Assembly: GCF_026914185.1 (NCBI RefSeq)
Contig: NC_070571.1
Coordinates: forward strand, 1,674,001-1,738,000
Direction: 5' to 3'
Source: Puccinia triticina
Lineage: Eukaryota; Basidiomycota; Pucciniomycetes; Pucciniales; Pucciniaceae
DNA length: 64,000 nucleotides
Positions 1 to 10,104 of the stretch are shown one piece after another. How positions within the stretch are numbered: position 1 is the first letter of the stretch; each line of letters starts with the position of its first letter. Both the position numbers and the translations under genes were made by a program. Under the pieces are notes generated by a model, which saw nothing but the letters and a program-made list of their open reading frames with translations, had not been told where the DNA came from and did not search any database.

Positions 1-660
1 ACATAAACACGTAAAGAAGAGAAAAGAGAAAAAAAACTGGCAAAGTTATAAAAGGAAAAAAAAAAACCGGAGCCTAGAACTGAAATAGACAAGTAACCTG
101 AGATTGCTTATCTGATCGCCTGAGTTCTCCGGAAAGTTTGAAGATGAGAAGATGTCGGATCAACAAGATAACGTCTAAGCCGCTGCTCCGTGCCAGGGGG
201 CAGCCTATCACAGTTTTGGCGTGCTGCTAGCTTTATCGTTATGTGCTTGTATAGCCTAATCAGATGAAGATTGGGGATCGGATGGATGAAATCAGACTAA
301 CAGACAAACAAGGTCAAGGAACCCAAAAGCGGCAGAGCAGGACGGATGAAGAGAAAAAAAAATATATATATGTGTCGGACAATTATACCCTTCGCTGGGA
401 TACCGATAGTGATGAAGGATGATGAAGAGATATGATTCAGGTCGATTACGTTTTAGTCAAAAACTACCTTTTGATGAAGAAGAGAAAAAAAAGGTAGAGC
501 GAGATTTACAGGCTCATAACCTGATGTGGATGAACCCGGAAAAAACAGATATATTGGATGAGGAACAAGCTCTGCAGCTTGTTCCCGACTCAAATATGGT
601 CTCGAGGGCTGGCGAGTGTCACAGACTGTAACCTGACATGTCAGGTTACAACAGTGGCGA
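1..660. other. unassigned A-rich stretch
   Basis: No gene is recognised. The sequence is purine/A-rich. It contains a 70-codon open frame at 419-631 (+) that is acidic and lysine-rich and resembles no family I know. It ends where the GC-rich repeat begins, so it is probably chance or a transposon remnant. Confidence 0.4.
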
Positions 661-667
661 CACCGGT

Positions 668-925
668 ACGCCCTCGGTACGCCTCGGAGATCGGTGCCGG
701 CCTGGGGGCGACCTGGTCGCTGCCCCGGCAACGGTCGGGCTGTTGCGCCCTTGGGGCCCTACAGTCAGCGCTCCCTGAATGCACCCAGGGCTACCCAGGC
801 TCGCCCCCGGGGCCGGTGGCGACACTGGTGTGCCCTCGGTACGCCTTGGAGACCGGTGCCGGCCTGGGGGCGACCTGGTCGCTGCCCCGGCGGCGGTCGG
901 GCTGTTGCGCCCTTGGGGCCCTGCA
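668..925. repeat. GC-rich imperfect tandem duplication, about 162 bp apart
   Basis: A block of roughly 95 bp beginning ccctcggtacgcc at 671 recurs at 833 with only a few changes. Both copies carry the same GC-rich core reading cctgggggcgacctggtcgc. The sequence between the copies is also GC-rich. All six frames stay open for long stretches because of base composition, so I call no protein here. Confidence 0.7.
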
Positions 926-1270
926 AACCGCTGAAGCGCCCCAAGGGCGTTCCTGACCCCCAAGGGATTTCCACCCCCCACAGCCTCAGGTATGGCCTAA
1001 CAATCACCTTGTGACCACTGCGAGTCAACAACACGGCCTCGATGCAGGTCGCCGAGGCCTCTCGCATCATTTTTTTCATTTTTTTTTTCTTCTCACAACC
1101 ACCTCAACAGATGCTCTGCCACGTGAGAGCCCGAGAAGACAATTTTTTTTGAACTTTTTTCTCTGCCTTTCTCTTTGACTTGTCATGATTTTCTCCCAAA
1201 AGTGTTGCAAAACACAGGGAAGTCCGTTATGAAACCTCAAATTACTGTTGACCTCCATCGAAGTAGCTGT

Positions 1271-1382
1271 CACTACAGGCAGACAGCTGTCGCTCCCGCG
1301 CGCAGCGTCACCTAATTTTGGTGGCCGCAGTCACTGCGCAGGTGACGCTGCGTGCGGGAACGTCACCTGTTTGCCTGTAGTG
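1271..1382. mobile_element. 112-bp fold-back MITE-like hairpin
   Basis: The arms 1271-1313 and 1340-1382 are inverted copies of about 43 bp with a few mismatches. Each starts CACTACAGGC at the outer edge. The 26-bp loop is unrelated to the arms. No clean target duplication is visible. The shape suggests a small non-autonomous DNA element. Confidence 0.6.
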
Positions 1383-2027
1383 TGTGTAGTGCAGCTGTCA
1401 GGAGCGGCCTCTTGATTAGTTAGGACCACAGGCTAGGCGGTTCAAGCCCCGCAGTAGTCATATTTTTGGCTTCGCTGGCCTCGGGGCTCCCTCTCGGCCC
1501 AGCGGAGCTGGCTTTGGGTGGCGTCACAGTTGCGCCTCTCAAAGTGAGAAACGCATCATGGGCGACCCGGCGGGCCACTCCTGGGACCATTAGACTCGCC
1601 CCCAATGCGCCCCATCAGGGCGTCTGGGGGGCAGCAAGTTACGAAGTGCCCTGAGGGCGTTCCATGCCCGCAGGGTCCCGGCAACGCCCCGGAAGCCGCC
1701 CCCGGGGCGTTGGGTTCAACCCGCTGTGTATCCAACATAATGTTAACTAATCAGCAAAACAAAAAGGAAAAAAAAATTAGCAATGAGTAACAGTTAAAAG
1801 CATACCTTTTCCTTTACAGTTACACCAAATTTCTCAACAATTAGCTGGACAGTTTCAGCTAAATAAAAACCTGTATGGCTTCTATGTAGCTTGAAAAATT
1901 CAAGAGGCATCACCTCCAATTAATATCCACCAGTATCTTATTCGACAAGACAGTATATAGACGTTCCTAGTATATCATAGCCATTTGGGGACTGCCAAGA
2001 GTCTAGCCCAAGGTACATTGCACCCTT
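1383..2027. other. gene-free GC-rich then AT-rich spacer
   Basis: 1396-1735 is GC-rich with several overlapping short open frames and no recognisable protein. It includes GGTTCAAGCCC at about 1440, which resembles a pol III B box. 1740-2027 is AT-rich and shows nothing I can name. Confidence 0.4.
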
Positions 2028-2157
2028 CACTGTGAAAAAATCTCAAGAAACAGCTGCTAGTTGACATGCAATATTACAAAGACATGCAATATTACAAAGG
2101 CGCCTTTGTAATATTGCATGTCAACTGGCAGCAGTTTCTTGAGTTTTTTTCACAGTG
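2028..2157. mobile_element. 130-bp near-perfect hairpin with an 18-bp internal duplication
   Basis: The sequence reads CACTGTGAAAAA at the left edge and its complement at the right edge, and it folds around a central GGCGCC. The arms are about 55 bp. The left arm carries one extra tandem copy of acatgcaatattacaaag (about 2082-2099), which would bulge out of the stem. It is probably a MITE whose arm suffered a slippage duplication. Confidence 0.65.
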
Positions 2158-2394
2158 CTTGTGATCCTAGAATGAGAAAAAGGGTGAAATTGATGAGGTT
2201 TAAATTACATTTATTCAAGAAAGAGGATAAAAACTGACCTCAAGCAATTCAATCAATGTCTCCTGCACAGCTGTATATAGACAGGCTATATCATCTAGAG
2301 AATGTGGCTGCGGACACGGGTACGCTCACACCTGTCTTCACCAAAAAAAGCTGCACCAGTGCGGTGGGTACACCGGCGTTACTTGGGCCTTGTC

Positions 2395-2626
2395 ACCCAG
2401 AAAGAATCCCTTCCAGCCAACAAGGGGCTATATAGCCTTGTTGCCTGAAGGGGATCCCTTTGGAACAACGAGGTTATGCAGCCTTGTCTCCCGGAAGGGA
2501 TTCCTTTGGAACGACAAGGCTATACAGCCTTGTCTCATGGAAGTGATTCCTTTGGGACGACGAGGCTATACAGCCTTGTATCCCAGAAGTGATTCCTTTG
2601 GGAAGACAAGGCTATACAGCCTTGTC
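2395..2626. repeat. 46-bp tandem repeat, about 5 copies, each with a palindrome
   Basis: The string gccttg recurs at 2435, 2481, 2527, 2573 and 2619, exactly 46 bp apart. Each unit contains the inverted repeat CAAGGCTatacAGCCTTG and a spacer of the type cccggaagggattcctttgg. Because 46 is not a multiple of 3, the open frame across it has no meaning as a protein. Confidence 0.85.
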
Positions 2627-2639
2627 GCTGTTGAAACTT

Positions 2640-3373
2640 GCGCTGAGTAGCACGCATGCACATCAAACTGCGCATCTGCGCCGCACAACATCTCATCAAT
2701 CAAACCTAACCGGTAGTCTTGATAAGAATCATTTCACTGAATCTCAGCAATCTCAATCGCTCTTCTCCCAACAAACTATCTTCATCTCTGTCCAATTCAA
2801 TTCAGTCATGATACCTCCAAATCCAATACTGCTCACGCCGACTTCAAGACTCAATCTTTGATGGTCATTAACTCTCTTCAAGTTATTCAACTTGGTGAGA
2901 AATGCACATGAAGCATTTCCACTTCAAGTCACTTATCCTCATCAGACTCCCAAAACTAACATTCCTTCATCCTCTTCAGCGTCCTTCTCCTGCTTGAACT
3001 TACTATTCTCAATTGATCCTGTGCTTCATTGGTTTGTTTCTTTTCCCAACTCTCCCATTATCGACCTCCAACTAACTTGTTCATTCTCTTAGTCTCTTGT
3101 CTATCTTCTTCTCCTGTTCTCTTTGGTTGTCCTTATCATTAAATATTGTAAATAATCTCAGGGTTTGTTTTTCTTCTTTATTCTTTTCTCTTTTCTCTTC
3201 TTGAACTGTGTCTCACTCCTGTCTTTAGTTTTTGTTCTTTGGTCTAGTGAAATTCAGTCAACGTTTTAATACAATTAACAGTCAAAACACGTCAACCAAT
3301 TCATGCCCAAGGAAGGAATACCAATTACTCAACCTCAATCATCCTCCCACAAACTCCAAGACCAGAAACCTGC
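2640..3373 (+). other. pyrimidine-rich leader upstream of the first copia gag
   Basis: This is a T/C-rich stretch with no convincing open frame, immediately upstream of the decayed copia gag. It may be what is left of a 5' LTR or leader, but no matching copy was found downstream. Confidence 0.35.
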
Positions 3374-5990
3374 TATGGCAACCGTTACCAATTGAATGGA
3401 CAAGGTTCATCCATCCGTTCTCAAGACCGTAATCAAGGGGATTCCCCTCCTTACAATGGACAACTACACACACTGGAGAATTAGAGTCTACAATTTTCTT
3501 GATATCATCAAACTCAAGACTGCTCTAACTACTGAAGAAGACAAGCCTACTCAGGAAAAGAATGACTCTCTTAAGGCTATCATGTTGAAACTGCAACTGC
3601 CCAGGTTTCCATTTCTCTCCATGCCACACATCTTTCACTCATTTCTCCTCCCTCCAGATGAATATGCATTTTCACCTTCTACCCACAACTTGTCCCCCAA
3701 TTGTAATAGTTTATAAAATCTGCTTTACAGAAGAAATAAACTCATCTGCTTCTGTGCGCATTTCCCTGAGGTCTCTACAGGATACAACCTCTTGTAGCAT
3801 GTGCGCTTTTTCCGCCACGCAAGCTAGCAGCTTTTTTGCCCTCCCAGAGGGCTCCCTTGGCCCCCTTTTTTGGTGTCTCACTCAGAGCTTCTCTGAGCTT
3901 GTTGTTCCTCAGGCCACTCTGCCCTTCATCTCAGCCTCAACCTCCTGTCATAGCTTCAACATATCATAGTCGCCAAACTCAAGACTTTGGTTCAAGTCAA
4001 CGTGGTGGATGCTTCCAACAAGAACTGTGTGAAGCTTACCTGGAAATCAATCGTCAAATTCTTTGCCTCCACCCAAGCTTCCAATAAAGCTCAAGTTTTT
4101 CAATCTTTTCTACGGGCTCCATACACACCCAATGACATTCCCGGTTTCATTACCTCTATGAAGACATTCCAGTCTCAGCTCATTGAAGTCGGCTGGAAAT
4201 TCTCAGACAAAGCAATTGGTCACATGGTTATACATAAGTTCCCTGCTGACATGAACAATATTGTCAATCCAATCACTCATTAAGACAAAGAACCTACAAT
4301 TGACGTTGTTTTTGAGCATCTTTGAGTTCACGAGCATAACATTGAAACTTGTGCTTTGGGAAGCAGTACCCAAACCAATCCTATCACCTTATACACCAAT
4401 GAATCAAAAAACTGCCAAAAAGGTTATCACAAACCCAGAAGCCGATCATCTCAAGGAGAACTGCTGAAAGTTATACCCCGCAAAGCAAGCTGCACACTAT
4501 CAGAAGAAGGCTGACGCAGCTAAATTGGAAGCCTCTGTCAGTAGTTTTCACTCCTCAATCTCCAACCCACACCATATTTTCATTCTCTACTCCGGTTCCT
4601 CTGCTAATATGACATCTGACAAGGAATTCTTTCACACCCTAGAACTCAAAGAACTAGGATGTGTTTGAACTAGCTCAGCATTAGATCAACTCACACTCCA
4701 TGGCATTGGATCAATTTGCTTGAAGAACAAGTACGGAGAACTCTTTCTTAATCAAGTACTCTATATTCCTGATCTAGTTGTAAATCTCCTATTGGTTTGC
4801 TGTCTACTGCTCAATGATTACATTGTTCACTTTCACAAAAATTCTTTTGAAATCTCTAAAAACAATGAAATAAAAATGACTGGAAAGTACATCAGACTTT
4901 GATCACGTCAAACACTCAAGTTATCTCTCCTCCTCTGAGTTCCTACATAAATCACTTGGCCATGTAAGCTATCACAGACTGAGAAAAAAACTGGGTATTC
5001 CTTTAAAAATAGTCAACTCCTGCGAGTCATGCACGGTGTCAAAAGTCACCAAGGCATCCTTCAAATCAATTCATAAACCAGCTTCCAGACCTTTTGAGGA
5101 ACTTCACTTTGATCTCATCGGACCCATATGGCCTCCCTCATTTGAAGGTCACAAATACATCTTGACAACAGTAGACAGCTGCACACGTTTCTGCGCTGCA
5201 ATCCCCATCAAGCAGAAAAGTGATGCGGCTGAAACCATCTCGTACCTATGTTGAAGCAAAGAGGTTTGGCTACTATCCCAGTACTTTTCACTCTGACAGA
5301 GGCTCTGAATTCTTGAATTCAAGCATGACTGAATGCTGTTGTTTGCACCTGATTAAGCAAAGGAACTCCAATGCCTATACACCTTAACAAAATGGTTTGG
5401 CAGAAAGATTCAACAGAACCATTTTTGAATCAATGCAAACAATCCTGGAAGACTTGGGCATCCAGCGCAAATACTGGAGTGAAATAGCAAAAGTCAGCTC
5501 CCTCACTCTTAATCAAATTCCGACTCATTGCTCAAAACAGTCACCATTTGAATTGTTCAAAGTTTGCTTGCTCCCTCTTAGTTATTTCCATCCACTTGGT
5601 AATTGTGTGTCATTTCTGATACTTCCAGAGCAGTCTTTTTCTAAACTCAAACCCAAGCGAAAACTTGGTTGACTTCTGGGATACGTGGACGAATTAAGGT
5701 TGTATAAAATCCTATCTGATGAAGGCAAGATCATTGAGACAAAGAATGTAACCTTTCTTGAATATTTGCCTCCCACCTCAAAAACCTCTGACTGGGACAT
5801 TGACATTGCCGAAGAGACCACTCTCAAAGAATCCGTGACAAATGAAGGATCCAACTCTTCTGACGGCAGTGATGAAGGAATAGCGACCATTCTCAATCCA
5901 AGTCTTGGAATCACCAGAACTCTCTGCAAACGTACTTCCCAAGTTAAACCTGTGAAATACTCATATCTTACCAGCGATCCCTTGAGTTTT
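3374..5990 (+). pseudogene. decayed Ty1/copia gag-pol (gag, protease, integrase; no RT)
   Basis: Gag begins near 3374/3396 (residues reading TMDNYTHWRIRVYNFLD) and resumes at 3980-4280 with PNDIPGFITSMKTFQSQL, a copia gag (UBN2-type) signature. A protease-like stretch lies near 4590, where the expected DSGAS reads YSGSS. A GAG-pre-integrase segment lies at 4940-5040. The integrase follows: FDLIGP at about 5110, HSDRGSEF at about 5290 and NGLAERFN at about 5393 give the D, D and E of the catalytic triad. Several stops and at least two frame changes interrupt it. The last recognisable part (5685-5990) is the linker after integrase. Reverse transcriptase and RNase H are absent, and no flanking LTR pair was found. 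It cannot be autonomous. Confidence 0.85.
3601..3975. mobile_element. about 375-bp insertion splitting copia gag
   Basis: Gag coding stops making sense after residues IMLKLQ near 3600 and resumes at TLVQVNVVDASN near 3976. The intervening sequence is pyrimidine-rich and lacks gag similarity. No terminal repeats were recognised, so its type is unknown. Confidence 0.5.
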
Positions 5991-6006
5991 GTCCCTTTTT
6001 TCCTGC

Positions 6007-6053
6007 GGCTATTAGCCAAAGAAAATAATGCATTTTTCTTTGGCTAAAAGCCA
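6007..6053. repeat. short inverted repeat at the copia truncation point
   Basis: TTAGCCAAAGAAAA is followed after a few bases by its complement TTTTCTTTGGCTAA. It lies exactly where copia similarity ends, so it may mark the edge of the element that truncated it. Confidence 0.5.
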
Positions 6054-6112
6054 AAGGACAGCGGAGCTGGCGCGCTGGCTGGTGTTGGCCAGCGCTGGAT
6101 GAGCTGGCATAC

Positions 6113-6856
6113 ATTGTATTGGTGTATCCAATACATACCAATACAATGTATTGCTGTATTCAATACAAATACATACCAATATCAACACTGCAAGAGCTAC
6201 GCTTCGCTACAAAAAGCGGCGCTTTTGCGTAGCGAAGCAGAAACACGCTACTCTGGATCCAGAATAGCGTTAGCGCTAGGGGAAAATCGCTACTTTGAGC
6301 GGTAGCGAAGCGCCAGGACCGCTACTGCAGTTTTGGCCTGCGCGTGGCGAAGGGTTTTTTTTTGCCGCTTCGCTACAGTATAGCGCAGCGGAAAAATTGA
6401 CGCTTTTTGGCGCTTTTTGGCGCTAATAGCGCTTTTTAGCGCCAAAAGCGTAGCGAACCGGGTCGCTTTTGTGTCAAAAGCGTAGCGGACATCTCTGCCT
6501 TTTGGTGGAAAATGCCAGAAATAGTACACAAACATCAATCCTCCATCATTTTATGATGTGCAGTATTGATGTTTGAATGGTGCTATGGTAGCGCAGCAAA
6601 ATCGCTACAGTAGCGTTTTTTCCGCTACTATAGCGAAAAGCGTAGCGAATTGCCGCTACTCTGCGCTAAAAAAAGCGCGCTGTTTTCTTTAATTTTTTAC
6701 CCTTAGAAAATGTAGCGAATAGCGAAGCGCCAAGTCCGCTACAAATAGCTTAGCGAATCAAGGCTAAAACCGCTACGCTGCCGCTTTTTGTAGCGTAGCT
6801 CTTGCACTGTTGCCAATATGTATCCAATACATACCATTACGTATCTGATACATATC
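6113..6856. mobile_element. MITE-like element built of GTAGCGAAGCG motifs
   Basis: The left part (about 6186-6215, GCAAGAGCTACGCTTCGC) has its complement in the right part (about 6779-6814). Both ends are flanked by CAATACATACC-type sequence. Internally the short words tagcg and cgcta recur dozens of times in both orientations, so much of the element can pair with itself. No coding potential is seen. The exact ends are uncertain. Confidence 0.55.
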
Positions 6857-7202
6857 AATGCCAGAAATAGTACACAAACATCAATCCTCCATCATTTTAT
6901 GATGTGCAGTATTGATGTTTGAATGGTGCTATGGTAGCGCAGCAAAATCGCTACAGTAGCGTTTTTTCCGCTACTATAGCGAAAAGCGTAGCGAATTGCC
7001 GCTACTCTGCGCTAAAAAAAGCGCGCTGTTTTCTTTAATTTTTTCCCCTTAGAAAATGTAGCGAATAGCGAAGCGCCAAGTCCGCTACAAATAGCTTAGC
7101 GAATTAAGGCTAAAACCGCTACGCTGCCGCTTTTTGTAGTGTAGCTCTTGCACTGTTGCCAATATGTATCCAATACATACCATTATGTATCTGATACATA
7201 TC
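6511..7202. repeat. 346-bp direct tandem duplication
   Basis: 6511-6856 is followed directly by a second copy, 6857-7202. By eye only four bases differ: a/c in the T-run near 6700, and C to T in the second copy near 6760, 6793 and 6840. Two of the C to T changes are at CpG. The join is exact, starting aatgccagaa and ending gatacatatc. This is a recent duplication of the right half of the preceding element. Confidence 0.9.
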
Positions 7203-7275
7203 CAATACATACCAATACAGTGCACTAACAAATACATACCAATACATATCCAATACATACCAATACAGTGTACTA
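7160..7275. repeat. CCAATACATA-type simple repeats
   Basis: Short imperfect repeats of caatacatacc and its variants follow the 346-bp duplication and match the flanks of the MITE-like element on its left side near 6125-6180. Confidence 0.6.
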
Positions 7276-7536
7276 TACACCTTGCCAAGTTTTTTAAAAA
7301 AAAAACTGCCCTAACCCCCAAGTTTCTCTTGCTTATTTTTATTCAAGCTCACTTTCCATTACATATGCATAATGAATATGCAAAATTTTGCTTGTATTTA
7401 TAATAGCACTCTTCACGTAAGCTAAACATCAGCAAGATTGAAATAAAGTTTATCCCATTGTGCCAGCCAATTTGGCTGGGAAAGTATGCTGATGTATATC
7501 TCTCACCATGGTCATAGATTTCTTACATGAACAGTG
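7276..7536. other. AT-rich spacer
   Basis: No gene or repeat is recognised apart from an A-run near 7290-7307. Confidence 0.4.
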
Positions 7537-8133
7537 CTAATACCCTGCGGGGTTGTACCCTTTCTGTTGTAGGTAGCACCATGTTTCTTTAGGGCAGGTA
7601 CCTTTGAGGCTGTGCTCCTGTCAAACTATATGTTGTAGGGATGTACCCCATTAGCTATTTAGCTTACCAAAGCCTGTTCCCCTGGAGCTAAAATCCCTCA
7701 CCCGCAGGTATAAAAGGAGGCCTCTTTCCAGCCATTTGTTTGGCATGCTGGCAATTCCCCCCACATCACACCATATCACTCCTCATCACACCAAATTATA
7801 TACTACCTACAAGCTCATATCATTACCCTTACAAGTACAGTAAAAATTCTAACAAATTTTTCTCGGCATCAATATAACAAGTGCCTAGTGCCAGTTCCCT
7901 GTCCTTGGCTCCAATCCTGGTTGAAGTATAGTGCTCCCACACCCTTCACGCCTCACCTAAACCAACTTGGACTCCATTCTGGCTCTTGTCATTGATAACA
8001 ATGCCTCACCCAACCTCAGCTCAATTCCCCCTCTTGACATCTTCATCACCAACACTCATTAATACTCTATACTCTATAAACACATTGATAGAACGACTTC
8101 ATCCTGAACTGACCAATCCTATCATGTTATTAA

Positions 8134-8165
<32 letters not shown>

Positions 8166-8261
8166 ATCTGGTAGATAGAACTTAGAAGGGCAGAGCTTGC
8201 AACTCCACCATCCCCTTCTCCATTCAGCAAAAGGGTTTCACAACCGCTTTTGAGTCTTACA
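7537..8261 (+). mobile_element. LTR-like fragment with TATA box
   Basis: TATAAAAG at 7709 follows the phrase agctaaaatccctca. The same phrase precedes TATAAG at 22633. The 3' part (about 8099-8261) matches 29560-29716 closely, ending at the shared ttgagtcttaca. Both copies therefore look like LTR ends of the same retroelement family; LTRs usually end in CA, as here. The 5' boundary and target duplication were not found, so the start given is a guess. Confidence 0.55.
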
Positions 8262-8530
8262 CTGGCACCCATTTGCAGGTACTTGTTTTTGAAAACAGGT
8301 ACCCACAAACAAGTGCTAGGTACCTGATGACATCTCTACAGTGCACAACAAAGCACTCCTTTTCCAGCCAGCCAAAGTTTCAAAAAGGGAGTGCCAGGGT
8401 GTTAACTCCAAAAAAAACTTGGAGTGCAGTGCTGTGCACTCCAAAAACCACCGTATTTTGGTGTGAACTAATGTCCACTCCATTTTTGGTGTGCATATAG
8501 TAAATTATTGATGTGCATTTAGCCTGCCCC
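8262..8530. mobile_element. fragment of the GGGTCAG palindrome-array family
   Basis: Short palindromes of the type actccaaa..tttggagt are followed at the right edge by gtgcatttagcctgcccc, a diverged form of the TGCATTTAGGCTGACCC end seen at 32808, 34093 and 59640. The left end is missing or unrecognisable. Confidence 0.55.
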
Positions 8531-8554
8531 TTTTACCTCTGCCAAATTTTGGAG

Positions 8555-9195
8555 TTACTCTGCCACTGCCAGGACACATTGTTCCACCAAACGGACTCCA
8601 CCATATGTTAGGTTGAAGCTGTAGTGTGCCTTAAATGGTGACACTCCTGTGGAAGTGTGCTCATTGTTGTTGTAAGCGAACTTCGTTTTCAGCAAACACT
8701 GCAAAAGGGGTTGTATTGGTTGCAACCCCCCGCGGTGAGGTTGACCAGGAGCAACTGATATAATAGGGGGTTTCAAAGTTGGCTAGATCCGACTTGCATG
8801 CACTTTTGCAAGTTGGTGTTCAAGTTCATTCTTGAACACTGATTTGCAAAAGTGCATGCAAGTCACATTGTACTACACCCCCCAAACCTGCTTGAATGTT
8901 TTTTTGAATGTTGGTGTTGAGGAAAAGCCTTGACAACCAACTTGCAAAAGTACATGCAAGTCATGCATGGCCAACTTTGAATCCCCCTAATATTAGTCTG
9001 TGATACCAATCTTACATTGGTTGCCCCCAGTCAACCTTATTGTGGGGGATTGTCACCAATACAATCCCCCTGGCAGCAAAAGGTACTCAGTTGTCCTGTC
9101 AATAGCCACAAAATGGGAGATGTACTGCTCCACAGCCTTGTTTGTTATTTCCAACTGTCCGTCAGTCCTAGCAGCACTGGGCCAGTACAATTCCC
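8555..9195 (-). pseudogene. Ty3/gypsy integrase remnant
   Basis: On the minus strand, about 9185-9080 encodes TDGQLEITNKAVEQYI. About 8705-8560 encodes KFAYNNNEHTSTGVSPF. Both are conserved parts of the carboxy-terminal half of Ty3/gypsy integrase cores, around and after the catalytic Glu region. The two parts are separated by a MITE. Nothing else of the element (RT, RNase H, LTRs) is present. Confidence 0.85.
8705..9080. mobile_element. about 375-bp MITE with about 90-bp inverted ends, inside the gypsy integrase
   Basis: The left arm reads AGGGGTTGTATTGGTTGCAA then AGGTTGAC. The right arm carries the inverted equivalent CAATACAATCCCCCT. Inside lies a second matching pair, TAGGGGGTTTCAAAGTTGGC and GCCAACTTTGAATCCCCCTA. 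The insertion splits the integrase reading frame. The inner sequence GGGGGATTCAAAGTTGGCC recurs at about 17738, so the family is repeated. No certain target duplication. Confidence 0.7.
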
Positions 9196-10104
9196 GTAAT
9201 GGTATAGTACCAGTAAGCTTTCAATTTTAGATGTGTTACCATTGCCGTTAATAGTCCCAAATGACTGTACTTTGTTCGCTTCTGAATGGGTTTTGTCAGC
9301 ATAAACGGAAGCTTCAAACAACTTTCAAAAAATCACAGAGGACAATGAAATGCCTATTGATTCATCAAAAAAAAAAAAAAAAAACAGGAAAAAGTTTCTT
9401 TCTTCACCCGGAGTGCACGAAATTTTTGGAACTGCGCGCACTGCACAGTGCGCGAAGAGTTTGTCGCAGTGCGCGAAGTTCAAACGTTGAAAAATAATGT
9501 TTAAAAACCTGTGGGACGTTCCTGACTGTTCCCATTTTCTTATTATCCATTGTTCATTTGACAAGCATGGATAACCACTGCAGTATCATCGCCAATTTGC
9601 AGCACCCGACAAGCCTGCTCCTGGCATCGACACTCCTTTCGAAAAGCCGATTTTTTCTGCCGATCAATGCGGGTCCTCAAAATTCCTCGGCCGGCCCTGC
9701 CTCCAATCGGCCCGGTCTATGTTTATATTTTTCCATATCTGACATCAACTCGAGAACGATTTAGCTTGCCTTGCCAAGATTGGCTGTCTACAATCTTATA
9801 TTTCTTGACGTAGAAGCTTCCTTAGGGATAGGGATGTTGAGACTAGCAGTAGCTAGCAGTCAGCTGAGTCGCAGCACTAGCAGCAGACAATCGCCCTCCT
9901 AATTCTTTCTTATCGAGTTCACTCATGGCTCCTTTACACTTATTGCAGTTTTCAGTGAGGGCTAGCTCGGGGTTAAAAGGAAGCGAAAAGTTCTGGTGAG
10001 GATAGAACGCTTCAGCTCGTCCAAAATCACTTGCCCATCGCAACAGCCCTAACAAAGTAAAATAAAATACTTAAGGACACGCACATAGAAACAAGAAGAT
10101 CCCG
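9196..10104. other. intergenic region upstream of the esterase
   Basis: It holds an 18-20 base A-run near 9368 and the perfect palindrome CGCGCACTGCACAGTGCGCG at 9435-9454. Open frames are short and resemble nothing known. The last part presumably carries the esterase promoter, but no TATA box is obvious. Confidence 0.45.

Noticed and set aside
1404..1460. tRNA-like segment with a B-box-like GGTTCAAGCCC
   Set aside because: No cloverleaf could be drawn, the A box is poor and no 3' terminator T-run follows at the right distance. At most a tRNA-derived SINE trace.
9364..9385. A-run as a possible poly(A) tail of a retroposed gene
   Set aside because: No upstream coding sequence or target duplication supports retroposition.
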